DNA of 64,000 bases, from the NCBI RefSeq assembly GCF_000315915.1, contig NC_020190.1:124001-188000 (forward strand), in the 5' to 3' direction. Position 1 is the stretch's first letter; each line of letters starts with the position of its first letter. Position numbers and translations under genes: made by a program. The notes beneath the pieces were generated by a model. The model did not search any database. It saw only the letters and a program-made list of their open reading frames with translations, and was not told the DNA's origin. This document shows positions 40,900 through 50,369 of the stretch, one piece after another. The stretch is from Henningerozyma blattae CBS 6284. Lineage: Eukaryota; Ascomycota; Saccharomycetes; Saccharomycetales; Saccharomycetaceae.

Positions 40900-41760
40900 T
40901 CGATGAGCTAAACACTTTTACACTAGAGGCACAAACTATCTACGCAGCCAGCATTGTCTATTCGCAACTAAATGAAAAACTAGTGCAAATAAAAATCGAC
41001 AATTATGGAAATATACTAATACCTCCACCTAGTCGTAATGAGTTCGACCAACTTTGGGACTACTATGCTGAAGAAGAGGATCATTCAACCTTAATATTAG
41101 AATGTCTTCAAGTCCTTGAAAATTTAAAATTTTCGAAAACTGGAAAGATTCAACGGATAAATTATTCGACCTTGCTCCCATTGTTACATTAGTCATAGAA
41201 GAAACAGATCCAACTACAGGATTTATTGCTCCACCCTAACTCTTTGCGGAAATAATTGAAACAAAACAATATGGAAATCTAGAAGAATGCTATTAAAGAT
41301 GGGATTAGAAGGAAATCTCAAAATCATTTTACGAAATATATTTACTGCTTTCATTCTTAAGGTTTAGAGACTCCGGTGGGAAATTGCCGCCATCATCTGT
41401 AAAACTAATACAGTTATTTATCAATGAGGCTAATTTAGAAAATCCAGAAAATACTTGACTTTTAAAGGAAACAACTCGTAAAATATCTTCATATCTTCAA
41501 CTATTGACAGATTTCGCAAACGATCAATCAAATTTCGCTTTTGATTCCCAAAATTCGTCGAAGAACTTAACTTTATGACCAATGAATATGAAAAAATCAC
41601 AATCAATGGTTCTAACTTCATAAGTAAAAACCAATTCATTAATACATTTATTAAAAATAAAAAAACAAATTCACAAAGGTGTAGAACGAGTTGATAAATA
41701 TTATAGTTAGAGAAGTTGACAGTGTAGTGACTATGATAGTAGATCCTGCGGTAGGTGCAT
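40900..41760 (+). pseudogene. Decayed coding relic between inverted tRNA-Glu genes
   Basis: The plus strand reads as protein-like sequence broken by frameshifts and stops. An open stretch from about 40920 to 41190 includes DNYGNILIPPPSRNEF and STLILECLQVLENLKF. After a one-base shift near 41125 it continues with FDLAPIVTLVIEETDPTTGF before a stop. Further fragments follow in other frames to about 41650. No frame has a proper start. I do not recognise the parent protein. It could be a degenerate nuclear gene or a remnant of a mobile or cytoplasmic element inserted between the tRNA genes. Confidence 0.4.
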
Positions 41761-41815
41761 TCTAGTAATTGGAATTATGAGTTAATGAGTTTTCTTCCAG
41801 AATATAGATACATAC

Positions 41816-41838
41816 ACATATATATATATATATATATA
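41816..41838. repeat. TA dinucleotide microsatellite
   Basis: An uninterrupted alternating TA tract of about 23 bases lies upstream (in map order) of the second tRNA-Glu gene. Confidence 0.8.
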
Positions 41839-41956
41839 CTAGAAACATGTCTTGTAAAAATGATGGACTATTTTCTTCTACTACTACTAGTGATATTTTA
41901 TAATATGTGACATAAGGCACGTGATCCAGCTCAAAAATATTTTGGAAAAAGATATG

Positions 41957-42028
41957 CTCCGATACGGGGAGTCGAACCCCGGTCTCCACGGTGAAAGCGT
42001 GATGTGATAGCCGTTACACTATATCGGA
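41957..42028 (-). tRNA. tRNA-Glu (anticodon TTC), inverted copy
   Basis: The same 72-base sequence as the plus-strand gene at 40387, with one acceptor-end discriminator difference possible (G here, A there). It carries anticodon TTC and has no intron. The T5 terminator lies at lower coordinates. Its 5' flank (42029-42044, 16 bp) abuts the TGTTG end of an LTR, the position where Ty3-type elements insert. CACGTGAT lies 32 bp beyond its 3' end. Confidence 0.97.
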
Positions 42029-42044
42029 TTACCAATTATGGAAA

Positions 42045-42535
42045 TGTTGAAGACATATTCTAAATAATAAAACGTACTGTTCTCAAGTTTAGGCTTTAAG
42101 CAAACGATCACGCAATCCGATGACTATGAGTCATACAATCGTACAGTCGTGCGTTCACACAATTATATGACTAGGAGTAATAATATCATGCAATTGTGCA
42201 ATTTCTTGACAAGTTAATAAACTAATATTTAGGATAAATAGGGCTATTTGAAAACGTATAAATAGGGCTACTTATCCATCAAGAATTCATAAGTTTATAG
42301 TTCGTTCATATTAATTTTACTGGGATTCAAGAGAGTTAGACGTTGTTATACAATGTTTAAGATGTAATGACGATTACTGTTTTTTAGAAATATATAGTAA
42401 ATACTATAACTAAAATGAATATATTTCTTAAATAGTGTTTTTTTTATATAAAAAGAAAAACACATTTTAAACAATAAGTCACGTGATAAAAGTCTTTTTA
42501 CCACTTAATAGAAAATGATATAATCATATTCCAGC
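42045..42535 (+). repeat. Old, diverged Ty3-like LTR next to tRNA-Glu (right end uncertain)
   Basis: It starts TGTTGAAGAC 16 bp from the tRNA-Glu 5' end. A promoter-like block GAAAACGTATAAATAGGGCT and TTTATAGTTCGTTCA (about 42252-42312) aligns with GAAAAGTATTTAAAGGCCT and TTTATAGTTCTTTCA in the 3' LTR. The upstream U3 part differs. Beyond about 42420 similarity is lost, so the right end is a guess. Confidence 0.5.
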
Positions 42536-42763
42536 AAATACTTTTCAAAGGTCAACGCCACCTTTCCCATTTTACTTTAATTGGACTGTTTGTAAACTTA
42601 CTTACAATGGTAGAAGTGCACAGTTTGAGTAATGCTGGCTAACTAGTAGAGATTATGCATCGAACAGATATTCACAGGTATGCAACTAGCAGTTGATCGG
42701 TGTTGTGTATAATTTCTAGTTAGCAACTTGTAGCTGAGTATAAAGTCGATCTCGTCTACAACA
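42536..42763 (-). repeat. Inverted 228-bp U3 fragment of the LTR
   Basis: The reverse complement of this segment aligns without gaps to the first 228 bases of the 3' LTR (47270-47497), with about a dozen substitutions by eye. It starts TGTTGTAGACGAG and stops at the TATTT just before the likely TATA region. It therefore lies head to head with the retrotransposon it precedes. Confidence 0.88.
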
Positions 42764-42766
42764 GTT

Positions 42767-42797
42767 GTGTATCGTACTCCTAAGTTGGTTTACAACA
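42767..42797 (+). repeat. Remnant 3' end of the 5' LTR
   Basis: These 31 bases, ending TTGGTTTACAACA, match the last 31 bases of the 3' LTR (47655-47685) with one difference. They are followed directly by the primer-binding site. The rest of this LTR is missing or replaced by the inverted fragment. Confidence 0.9.
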
Positions 42798-42799
42798 CC

Positions 42800-42807
42800 T
42801 GGTAGCG
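42800..42807 (+). other. Primer-binding site for initiator tRNA-Met
   Basis: TGGTAGCG, two bases after the LTR end, is complementary to the CGCTACCA 3' end of yeast initiator tRNA-Met. Ty3 uses this primer for minus-strand DNA synthesis. Confidence 0.88.
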
Positions 42808-42853
42808 TATTTTTATTATTGTTTTATCCCACTGTTTCGGTTATTTTGTCACT

Positions 42854-43664
42854 ATGTCTTCTTCTGTTGCTGTCATGACAGTTGAAATTAAAGTTCCTCA
42901 CGTCTTTACCGGTGACCGTAAAGATATTATCAAGTTGCATAGTCTTTTGCAATCCCTCGAAGTTCAGTTTGTCGTAAAACGTGTTACGAACGATTATGAA
43001 CGTATCTGTCATTTGGCTGCTAATTTATATGGTCCGGCCTTAGACTGGTTCATGACCTTCTCTGGCAACCACGATGTGTCCGAAATGGCCTTTGACACCT
43101 TCAAAGAGGCTTTTAAACAAGCCTTCCAAGGTAAGTTTGACTCCTATGATGTTATTCAGAAGCTTTCTCGTTAACTCAAAAAGACAAGATTGAAGCCTAC
43201 GTTTCAACCTTTGACCGTTACCGCAAACTCCTACCACCACGCTCCTTGAGTGATGATGTTTTAATCAATCTTTTCATTAAAGGGTTAAAACCAAACACTC
43301 GCAAAGACTTACGTTTAAAAACCGTATCCTCGTTCTACGAAGCAACCAAGTTGGCTATTCGTGCAGAACACTGCTGTTACTCCATTATTAGATGATAATT
43401 CCACCCCTACTGTCGATGCCGATGGTGATGTCATTATGGCTATTTCCTCTACTCCTCGCCGTGTTTCGTCTCGTTCCAGATACAACAACACTTCTTATCC
43501 TCCTCGTAGCTCGGATGATTCCTGGCGTGAAAAGTGTCGTCAATTGTTGCTTTCAGAACCACCTCTGTTTTCACTGTTTCTCTAGCGGTCATGTAGCTGC
43601 TAAATGCCCAAAAACTTCCACTCGTTCCGCGAGGCCTAGGTCACACCGTTCACACCGTGACTAA
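42854..43664 (+). pseudogene. Broken gag gene of the Ty3-like element
   Basis: The ATG at 42854 (MSSSVAVMTVEIKVPHVF) opens a Ty3-type capsid. The frame ends in a stop at 43172-43174. Capsid-like sequence goes on in a second frame (QKDKIEAYVSTFDRYRKLL) to about 43390. It then moves to a third frame around 43361 (DDNSTPTVDADGDVIM). Finally it moves to a fourth segment that carries the nucleocapsid zinc knuckle CFHCFSSGHVAAKC (43566-43607, CX2CX4HX4C) and ends at 43664. So there are at least three one-base indels in addition to the expected gag-pol frameshift. No functional Gag can be made from this copy. Confidence 0.85.
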
Positions 43665-46600
43665 GCTAATCACCACTTGTCTTTCGTCTTCGCCTCGGTT
43701 CGATCACTCCCAAGCCGCTTCAACTGGTAACGCTACTTCTATGGCTAATATTGATTCCCAACACCCTTCTGTATATCCTGACTCTGACACTCCAATCAAC
43801 CATGATTCTGCCATCCCTACTATTGTTGACCATTCCCATCCCGTGGTACCTATTTTTTCTGCTGAACTTACACCTCTCGTTGGTCCTCGTTTAGAACCCT
43901 GTTGTCTTGTTAATAATGTTCCCGTTACTGTTTTATTTGATTCCGGTAGTCCCACCTCATTTGTGAGTGCTTCCCTAGTTGCTAAACACCACTGGCCCAC
44001 CTATTCGGTAACCCCATTTAAGTGGAAAGGTGCTCTCCCAGGATCTGCTCAATCAACCCTAGCTACTACATGCAGTATCCAAGTCCAAGATCAGTTACTC
44101 AAGGTTGCTGCGTATGTGGCACCCGAACTCACTGACCGTGTCATGATCGGTTGGCCTATTATGAAGGATCACTTAGATTTAGTATGTCCCTCTGAATCCT
44201 TATCCATCGCTGTTGACTGTCTACACGAAGGCACTATTCCTGATTATTATGGTTCAGAACTTGCCGAAGTATTTGTACTTACCCTAGATTCTACCCTCGT
44301 CTCTGATTCGTTTACGCTGTTACCTGCTGATATCCGTCAAGATTTTGCTACTACTGTAACTGATACTCTTCCTCCGAATGCTGGTACTAAGTCATACTCA
44401 CATGAGATTATCTTAAAGGAGGGAGGACGACCACCTCGTTTAGCTCCGTACCGTTTAACACCGAAATTAGAAAAAGAATGCCGCCAAATTGTTGAAGATT
44501 TGTTAAAAAATCAATTTATCAGTGAGAGTAAATCTCCATACTCATCACCTGTACTATTAGTTAAGAAAAAAGACGGTAGTTTTAGGATGGTTGTCGATTT
44601 CAGAGAGTTAAACAAAGTTACAGTTAAGGATCCCTTTCCATTACCTCGAATAGACGATTTGTTAAGTAAACTCGGCGATTGTGCTCTTTTTACCACTCTG
44701 TATCTACATTCGGGCTATCATCAGATTCCACTAGATCCGGATAGTGAAGAAATGACCGGCTTTACTACCCCTTTTGGCCACTATTAATACAAAGTAATGC
44801 CGTTTGGCTTATGTAACGCCCCAGCTACCTTTTCTGGATACATTCAATGGTTAATAGGCAATACTCCTAATGTTTTGTTTTGTTTACTTAGATGATATCC
44901 TAATTGCCTCGGAAGATAAGGAATCTCATCTTGAAGAAGGAAAATTTGGTATGCAAAAAGAAGAAATGTCATTTCTTACAAGAGTCTGTAGAATTCCTAG
45001 GATTCAGATTGGGTAAAAACGGTATTATGGTACAACAAGAAAAAATTCGAGCAGTTAAAGAGATGCCCACGCCAAACACAATTAAATCAGCTCAATCCTT
45101 TCTGGGAATGGTAAACTATTATAGGAATTTTATTCCCCAGTGCTCATTGTTGTCCAAACCTATTATTGAATTTATTTCTAAAAAATGTGATTGGTCCAAG
45201 AAACAAGATCAAGCGGTTATTACTCTAAAACAAAAATTATGCTCAGCACCCGTACTAGTCCCATTTATTCCTGGTGACGAATACCGTCTTTCTACAGATG
45301 CTAGCACTATCGCTCTTGGTGGGGTACTAGAACGTTTACACATGGGACAACTTGTTGGTGTAATTGGTTATTTTTCAAAAACTGTTAATCCTACTCAAGC
45401 ATGTTATCCGGTTGGAGAAATAGAGTTGTTGTCAATCATTCAAAACTTACAACACTTCAAATACTATCTACATGGACACCACTTCATCTTAAGAACTGAT
45501 CATATATCCTTATTGGCATACAGAAATAAGAAAGAACCCTCTGCAAGAATTTCACGATGGTTAGACTTCTTAGCTGAGTTTGATTTCACCTTAGAATACA
45601 TTAAAGGATGACTTAATCATGTAGCAGATGCCTTAAGTAGACCGGCTACGGAAAATGAGATTACCACTAACGAAGTTAATAAAGTTGCAATAATTGAAGA
45701 AATTGAAGATCCAACTATGGTATTTCCAATAAACAGTATAGAGAGAATCTCCCCAGTTGATTGGCGTGAAGATTGGATCCAAGACGCCTGGTCCGCTGCA
45801 GTTTTGGTATATTTAGGTTTGGTTCAAGATGTCAAGATTAATCCCACTGATAAGTGGTTATTTGATAAGTATGTTAAGAAACTCAAGCTGTCCAAAAAAT
45901 CTATGGCTCGATACAAGTTTGATGACCAAATATTATATTATGATGATAGAGTCTGTGTACCTCGCTCCAGACGTACCGAACTACTAAACATTTATCACGA
46001 TAACATATTGCATTGTGGACATTTTGGTGAAGTTACTACGATTAATAAAATATGTCCTAATTACTATTGGCCTTCAATGACGGTAGATATTCGTACTTAT
46101 ATCAAAGGATGTTTACAATGCCAAATTATGAAAAAATTTAGACCTAAGAAAGATGGACAACTGGAACCATTAGATATTCCACAAGGACGTTGGCTAGAAT
46201 TGTCAATTGATTTTGTTACCGGACTTCCAACTACTCAATCTCAGAACGACATGATCATGGTTGTAGTTGATAGGTTTTCTAAAAGAGCCCATTTCATAGC
46301 CACTCAAATATCCTTAGGATCTGTCGGTACGTTAGACTTATTTTATCGGTTTATTTTTGCTTATCATGGTTTTCCAAGAACGATTGTTTCAGATAGAGAT
46401 ATTAGATTCACCAGCTCGTTTTACAAAGAAGTGACAGAAAGACTAGGCATCAAATTATTACTATCTTCCTCTAATCATCCACAAACAGATGGTCAGACGG
46501 AAAGCGTTAACAAAACCTTAGGTCGGTTACTAAGAAGTTACTGTTCACAAGATCAAGATAATTGGGACCATTTTCTCCCTCACCTTGAATTCGTTTACAA

Positions 46601-47258
46601 TTCCACATTCCAACGTTCTATTCAAGCTTCACCATTTGAAGTAGATTTAGGTTATGTACCCAACGAACCATTACTAGACATTGGTAATGAGCTGTCGGCG
46701 CGTAATCTATCCGCTGTTGACTTATCAAAAACCATCAAGGTGATTTCTCTAAGAACTACAGATTTTCTCAAGCAATCACAAGAGGACATGGAATCACATG
46801 CGAATGAAACTCGAACGGCCAATGATTACAAACTCGGTGAATATGTGTTACTTCACCGTGATGCATATTTTACTGGGGGAAAGTACTTAAAGATCCAACC
46901 CATATTGTTAGGACCATTTAAGATTGTAAAAATAGGAAAAAACACCGTTGAACTTGATCTACCATCATCCTTTAAGAAACATAGGGTTATCAATATAAAA
47001 TGGATAAAAAAGTTTGTATTAGACAAAGATAGGTACCCAAAAAGTCTACCAAGAACCTCGATTGAACGAATACAACGTGCTCAGGAAATAATTGCAGTCA
47101 TAGGGTACGATGTGGAAAGCCACGAATACTACTGCAAGATGAAAGATGTTGATCCCACTCTAACCTGTACATACTCGTTAGAAGAATTTAATAAGTTAAC
47201 AAGCTCAAAGAAATCTTCGTTGTTAAACAATTTCAATACGCTTGTGAATACAAATTAA
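43597..47258 (+). pseudogene. Broken pol gene: protease, reverse transcriptase, RNase H, integrase
   Basis: Pol lies in the +1 frame relative to the end of gag, overlapping it by 68 bases and lacking its own ATG. The protease motif is LFDSGSPTSF (about 43930). Reverse transcriptase starts near FRMVVDFRELNKV. A TAA stop (44785-44787) interrupts before MPFGLCNAPATF. A one-base shift in a T-rich tract (about 44870-44882) precedes the catalytic YLDD motif, and another shift falls near 44930. RNase H (STDASTIALGG) runs to a TGA (45609-45611) just before NHVADALSR. After that the frame is open to 47258. It encodes a complete integrase: an HHCC zinc finger, the D165, D226, E262 triad with D-35-E spacing (numbered from 45717), and a GPF-type C-terminal module. 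Confidence 0.9.
43629..43635 (+). other. Probable +1 programmed frameshift site, GCG-AGG-C
   Basis: In the gag frame the codons here read GCG AGG CCT. Skipping the A after GCG moves reading into the pol frame (GGC CTA GGT...), which is open from 43597 onward. Ty3 of S. cerevisiae shifts at GCG-AGU-U and Ty1 at CUU-AGG-C. This heptamer combines the Ty3 first codon with the Ty1 slow AGG codon and following C. Confidence 0.6.
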
Positions 47259-47269
47259 AGAGGGGAAGA
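47257..47269 (+). other. Polypurine tract
   Basis: AAAGAGGGGAAGA lies directly before the TGTTG of the 3' LTR and overlaps the pol stop codon. This is the plus-strand primer position. Confidence 0.85.
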
Positions 47270-47685
47270 TGTTGTAGACGAGATTGACTTTATACTCATC
47301 TACAAGTTGCTAACTAGAAATTATACATAACACTGAGCAACTGCTAGTTGCATACCTGTGAATATCGGTTCAATGCATAATCTCTACTAGTTAGCCAGCA
47401 TTACTCAAACTGTGCACTCCTACCCTTATAAGTAAGTTTACAAACAGTCCAATTAAAGTAAAATGGGAAAGGTGGCGTTGACCTTTGAAAAGTATTTAAA
47501 GGCCTAGCTTTTCCAGACTTAAGACATAAATTTATAGTTCTTTCACATAGTTATTTAGTTTAAAAAGAACAACAATTATATTCGTAAGTTCGAAGTATTA
47601 ACTGGTGTTAAGTTAATAAGATTGTTAAGTTTAGTTTTGGTAATTACTATTTAAGTGTATCGTACTCCTAAGTTGGTCTACAACA
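47270..47685 (+). repeat. Intact 3' LTR, 416 bp
   Basis: It is bounded by a 10-bp inverted repeat TGTTGTAGAC...GTCTACAACA and preceded by the polypurine tract. It ends 17 bp before the tRNA-Ile gene. A TATTTAAAGG block (about 47493-47502) is the likely TATA region. Confidence 0.92.
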
Positions 47686-47702
47686 AATTTCAACAAATTC
47701 CT

Positions 47703-47776
47703 GGTTCCTTGGCCCAGTTGGTTAAGGCATCGTGCTAATAACGCGGGGATCAGCGGTTCGATCCCGCTAGGAACCA
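47703..47776 (+). tRNA. tRNA-Ile (anticodon AAT)
   Basis: A 74-base gene, no intron. Acceptor GGTTCCT pairs with AGGAACC. The A-box is GGCCCAGTTGG, the anticodon loop GCTAATAAC with AAT, and the B-box GGTTCGATCCC. A T6 terminator follows. It corresponds to yeast tRNA-Ile(IAU) with acceptor-stem differences that keep pairing. The Ty3-like LTR sits 17 bp upstream, and TCACGTGAT begins 23 bp downstream (47799-47807). Confidence 0.97.
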
Positions 47777-48569
47777 TTTTTTGCGAGAATATATATGGTC
47801 ACGTGATAAACAATGTTTTCTAATATTCTTCTTGCCAAAAAAATAAATTTATCTTATTCAAGTATTTAAATCTCTGTATATTTTTGCTCTAGCTTGGTTT
47901 TTATTGAACAAGTCCAATTTATGTGTAAATTTTATGCTGACGGCAATTCACTTTCAAGATCTCTTAATAACATTGATAACGCATTTCTTGGTATTTTGCA
48001 TGTTATCTATTTCTAATTACTACGTTAAGTGGGAATACGGACTATAATTACCAAATGCTTCATCTTTATAAAATCATCTGCAACCATAAGTTATTATGAA
48101 CAAATAATATACTTTGTAATTCACCTCAAAAAAAAAAAAAAAAAAAAGGAAAATACCTGTGTAGTAGAATCTAGATTGGCACTTGGAATAAAAGTTGGAT
48201 TACAATATGTGCGATTGTTTTCTAATACTTCCTCTCAAGAGAAATTATATGTCTAGTAAAATGAAACTATCTATGGAGTGACCTTAAGTAAATCATAAAT
48301 GTGAGTCCTACTACAAGTTTTTAGATAAGGTGACCTCTGTAAAATAAAACTTTTCCAAACAATCCTAATTTCTGAATTAAAAACTAAAACTGTCATAAAA
48401 TTATTCTACCTCGTGCTTAAAATTTGGTATTAATCAAAGGCTTGTTTAGAGAAAACTAATTCCTGATACTTATGGTAAGATTAATAAAACCAGGAGCTGT
48501 AACACAAACCTTTTTTTTTTTGTTTTTCATAATACCAATAATTTCTAATATCGAATTTATCAAGAATAT

Positions 48570-48589
48570 GGGAGGGAGGGGGGGGGGGG
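48570..48589 (+). other. G-rich tract, potential G-quadruplex
   Basis: GGGAGGGA followed by twelve G residues, in otherwise AT-rich DNA. It has the minimum of four G-tracts for a quadruplex if the long run is split. Confidence 0.6.
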
Positions 48590-48708
48590 TAATTACATAG
48601 CTGTTCATTATTTTTCTTTTTTAGAAACTTTCTGAGATGTAATCTTCGAGCTATGTTACGATAATTGTAAGTAGGTTAGTATCTGTAGATCAAAAAAAAT
48701 TAGATAAA

Positions 48709-48789
48709 ATGAGCTATTTTTTAGTAACTATCCTTGCAGCTATTATTTTTTTAATGGCTGGTAAATTCGTTAGATTAATTTTTAATTAA
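48709..48789 (+). CDS. Possible 26-residue hydrophobic micropeptide
   Basis: ATG to TAA encodes 26 residues, nearly all hydrophobic (SYFLVTILAAIIFLMAG) with Lys and Arg near the C-terminus, like a tiny tail-anchored membrane peptide. It may be chance in AT-rich DNA. No family is recognised. Confidence 0.15.
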   Translation: MSYFLVTILAAIIFLMAGKFVRLIFN

Positions 48790-49044
48790 ATATTTTTCAG
48801 GAAACTCTATTCAAACTTTAAAGGATGGGTTCTCTACTTTTTTTTTTAATGAAAAATTATTTCCTATAGCGGTATTTATTATGGCGTGCTTTTAATATGT
48901 CAAAGTAATTAATGCTGGCTTACAATCTTCCAGATCACTTAAGATCGATCAATTTTTGATATATACATTTTACCGATTTTAAGAAAATCTGAATACGTCA
49001 TCGGGAATTTCCTTTTTCGCTTAAATTCGCGTATTTAATTTTAG

Positions 49045-49219
49045 GCTGGTTAATAATAGCTGGTTTAAAAATAGCTCCCTTTATTTACATGTCAATAAAA
49101 AAAAATGCGATGGATGGTGTTTAATAATAATTAGATGTTTATTGATCTAGATCAAGATCAAGATTAAAAAAATACGAAATAAAGACTAGTTTTCTTATCT
49201 TGAATTATTCATATAAATA
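49045..49219 (+). promoter_or_regulatory. PIR promoter: paired GCTGGT (Swi5/Ace2-type) sites and TATA box
   Basis: GCTGGT occurs at 49045-49050 and 49059-49064, 14 bp apart; its complement ACCAGC is the Swi5/Ace2 core. TATAAATA at 49212-49219 lies 113 bp before the ATG. S. cerevisiae PIR genes peak in M/G1 under these factors. Confidence 0.5.
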
Positions 49220-49331
49220 CTGCAATGCTTTCTTGATAATGAATGTATTTGTTGTGTCAATTCTCAAGAAATCATCAACAAAAGATAACAACTATATATT
49301 CTAACATTCTCACAACTCGTCATTCAGAAAA

Positions 49332-50369
49332 ATGCAATACAAACAAACTCTAACTGTTGCTGCCTTAGCTTCTACCACCTTAGCTGCTTACAAGCCAAAT
49401 GAACCATGGTCTACCTTAACTCCAAGTGCCACTTATTCTGGTGCCATGACTGATTACACCGGTTCTTTTGGTATTGCTGTTATCCCATTGGCTACTTCAG
49501 CTATCTCCTCTTCAGCTGCCAAGGCTAAGAGAGATGCTGTTTCTCAAATTGGTGATGGTCAAATCCAAGCTGCTACTACTACCACCTCTACCGTTGCTCC
49601 AAAACAAACTGCTGCTGCTGTCTCTCAAATCGGTGACGGTCAAATTCAAGCCACTACCAAAACTGAAGCTCCAAAACAAACTGCCGCTGCTGTTTCTCAA
49701 ATTGGTGATGGTCAAATTCAAGCCACTACTAACACTATTGTTCCAAAGCAAACCGCCGCTGCTGTTTCTCAAATTGGTGATGGTCAAATCCAAGCCACTA
49801 CCAACACTGAAGCTCCAAAATCAACTGCTGCTGCTGTCTCTCAAATTGGTGATGGTCAAATCCAAGCCACTACCAACACTGAAGCTCCAAAGTCTACTGC
49901 TGCTGCTGTTTCTCAAATAGGTGACGGTCAAGTTCAAGCTACCACCAGAAAGACTACCACTTTAGATGGTAAATCTTTCTCTGCTACTGCCACTGAAGCT
50001 GAATCTACAACTTCTACCGCTTCTACTTCTTCCTCTCAATCATCAGAAGATGCCTTCTTCGAAGCTCAAGCTTGTAAGAACAATGGCACTTTAACTATGA
50101 CATTAAAGGATGGTATCTTAACCGACGCTAAGGGTAGAGTCGGTTCTATTGTTGCTAACAGACAATTCCAATTTGATGGTCCACCACCACAAGCTGGTGC
50201 TATCTACGCTGCTGGTTGGTCTATCACTCCAAAGGGTAACTTGGCCATTGGTTCCAACGATGTCTTCTACCAATGTTTATCTGGTAACTTCTACAACTTA
50301 TACGATGAAACTCAAGGTGAACAATGTCACAAAGTTTACTTGCAAGCAGTTGAATTGGTTAACTGTTAA
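49332..50369 (+). CDS. PIR cell-wall protein (Hsp150/Pir1/Pir3/Cis3 family)
   Basis: Secreted mannoprotein with internal repeats, linked covalently to beta-1,3-glucan through a repeat glutamine. The 345-residue precursor has a signal peptide (1-19, cleavage near LAA-Y). A propeptide ends at the Kex2 site KR (66-67). Six 24-residue units with SQIGDGQIQ follow, and then a C-terminal domain with C248, C315, C332 and C345. The spacing is exactly C-66-C-16-C-12-C, the PIR signature. Codon use is much more biased (GCT, TCC, GTC, CCA, AAG) than in neighbouring genes, as expected for a highly expressed protein. The six repeats are nearly identical in DNA and may vary in number. Which of the four S. 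cerevisiae paralogues is closest cannot be said. Confidence 0.96.
   Translation: MQYKQTLTVAALASTTLAAYKPNEPWSTLTPSATYSGAMTDYTGSFGIAVIPLATSAISSSAAKAKRDAVSQIGDGQIQAATTTTSTVAPKQTAAAVSQIGDGQIQATTKTEAPKQTAAAVSQIGDGQIQATTNTIVPKQTAAAVSQIGDGQIQATTNTEAPKSTAAAVSQIGDGQIQATTNTEAPKSTAAAVSQIGDGQVQATTRKTTTLDGKSFSATATEAESTTSTASTSSSQSSEDAFFEAQACKNNGTLTMTLKDGILTDAKGRVGSIVANRQFQFDGPPPQAGAIYAAGWSITPKGNLAIGSNDVFYQCLSGNFYNLYDETQGEQCHKVYLQAVELVNC
49530..49950 (+). repeat. Six tandem 72-bp PIR repeats
   Basis: Near-identical 72-base units encode the glucan-linking SQIGDGQIQ segments. Their similarity favours unequal recombination. Confidence 0.9.

Larger units (their letters stand above)
42045..47685 (+). mobile_element. 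Defective Ty3/gypsy-type LTR retrotransposon, probably chimeric
   Basis: A plus-strand element with LTR remnants at the left, a primer-binding site, broken gag and pol, a polypurine tract and an intact 3' LTR. Domain order is gag (zinc knuckle), protease, reverse transcriptase, RNase H, integrase, which is the Ty3/gypsy order. The left end lies 16 bp from tRNA-Glu and the right end 17 bp from tRNA-Ile. The five bases outside the two ends differ (GGAAA and AATTT), so there is no target-site duplication. At least three frameshifts and two stops in the coding region make it non-autonomous, although the integrase part is still open. Confidence 0.88.
47777..49331. other. Intergenic, PIR gene upstream region
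   Basis: 1.55 kb. It contains an A-run (48127-48147), a G-rich tract (48570-48589), a possible 26-codon hydrophobic ORF (48709-48789), GCTGG motifs at several places and a TATA box before the PIR gene. No larger gene is seen. Confidence 0.45.

Noticed and set aside
42824..43240. Minus-strand ORFs over the retrotransposon gag region
   Set aside because: Shadows of the gag coding sequence; no independent signature.
47799..47890. Possible point centromere: GTCACGTG (CDEI-like) followed by AT-rich DNA
   Set aside because: No CDEIII-like TGTTT..TTTCCGAA sequence at the required distance. The box is better explained as one of the tRNA-flank CACGTGAT motifs.
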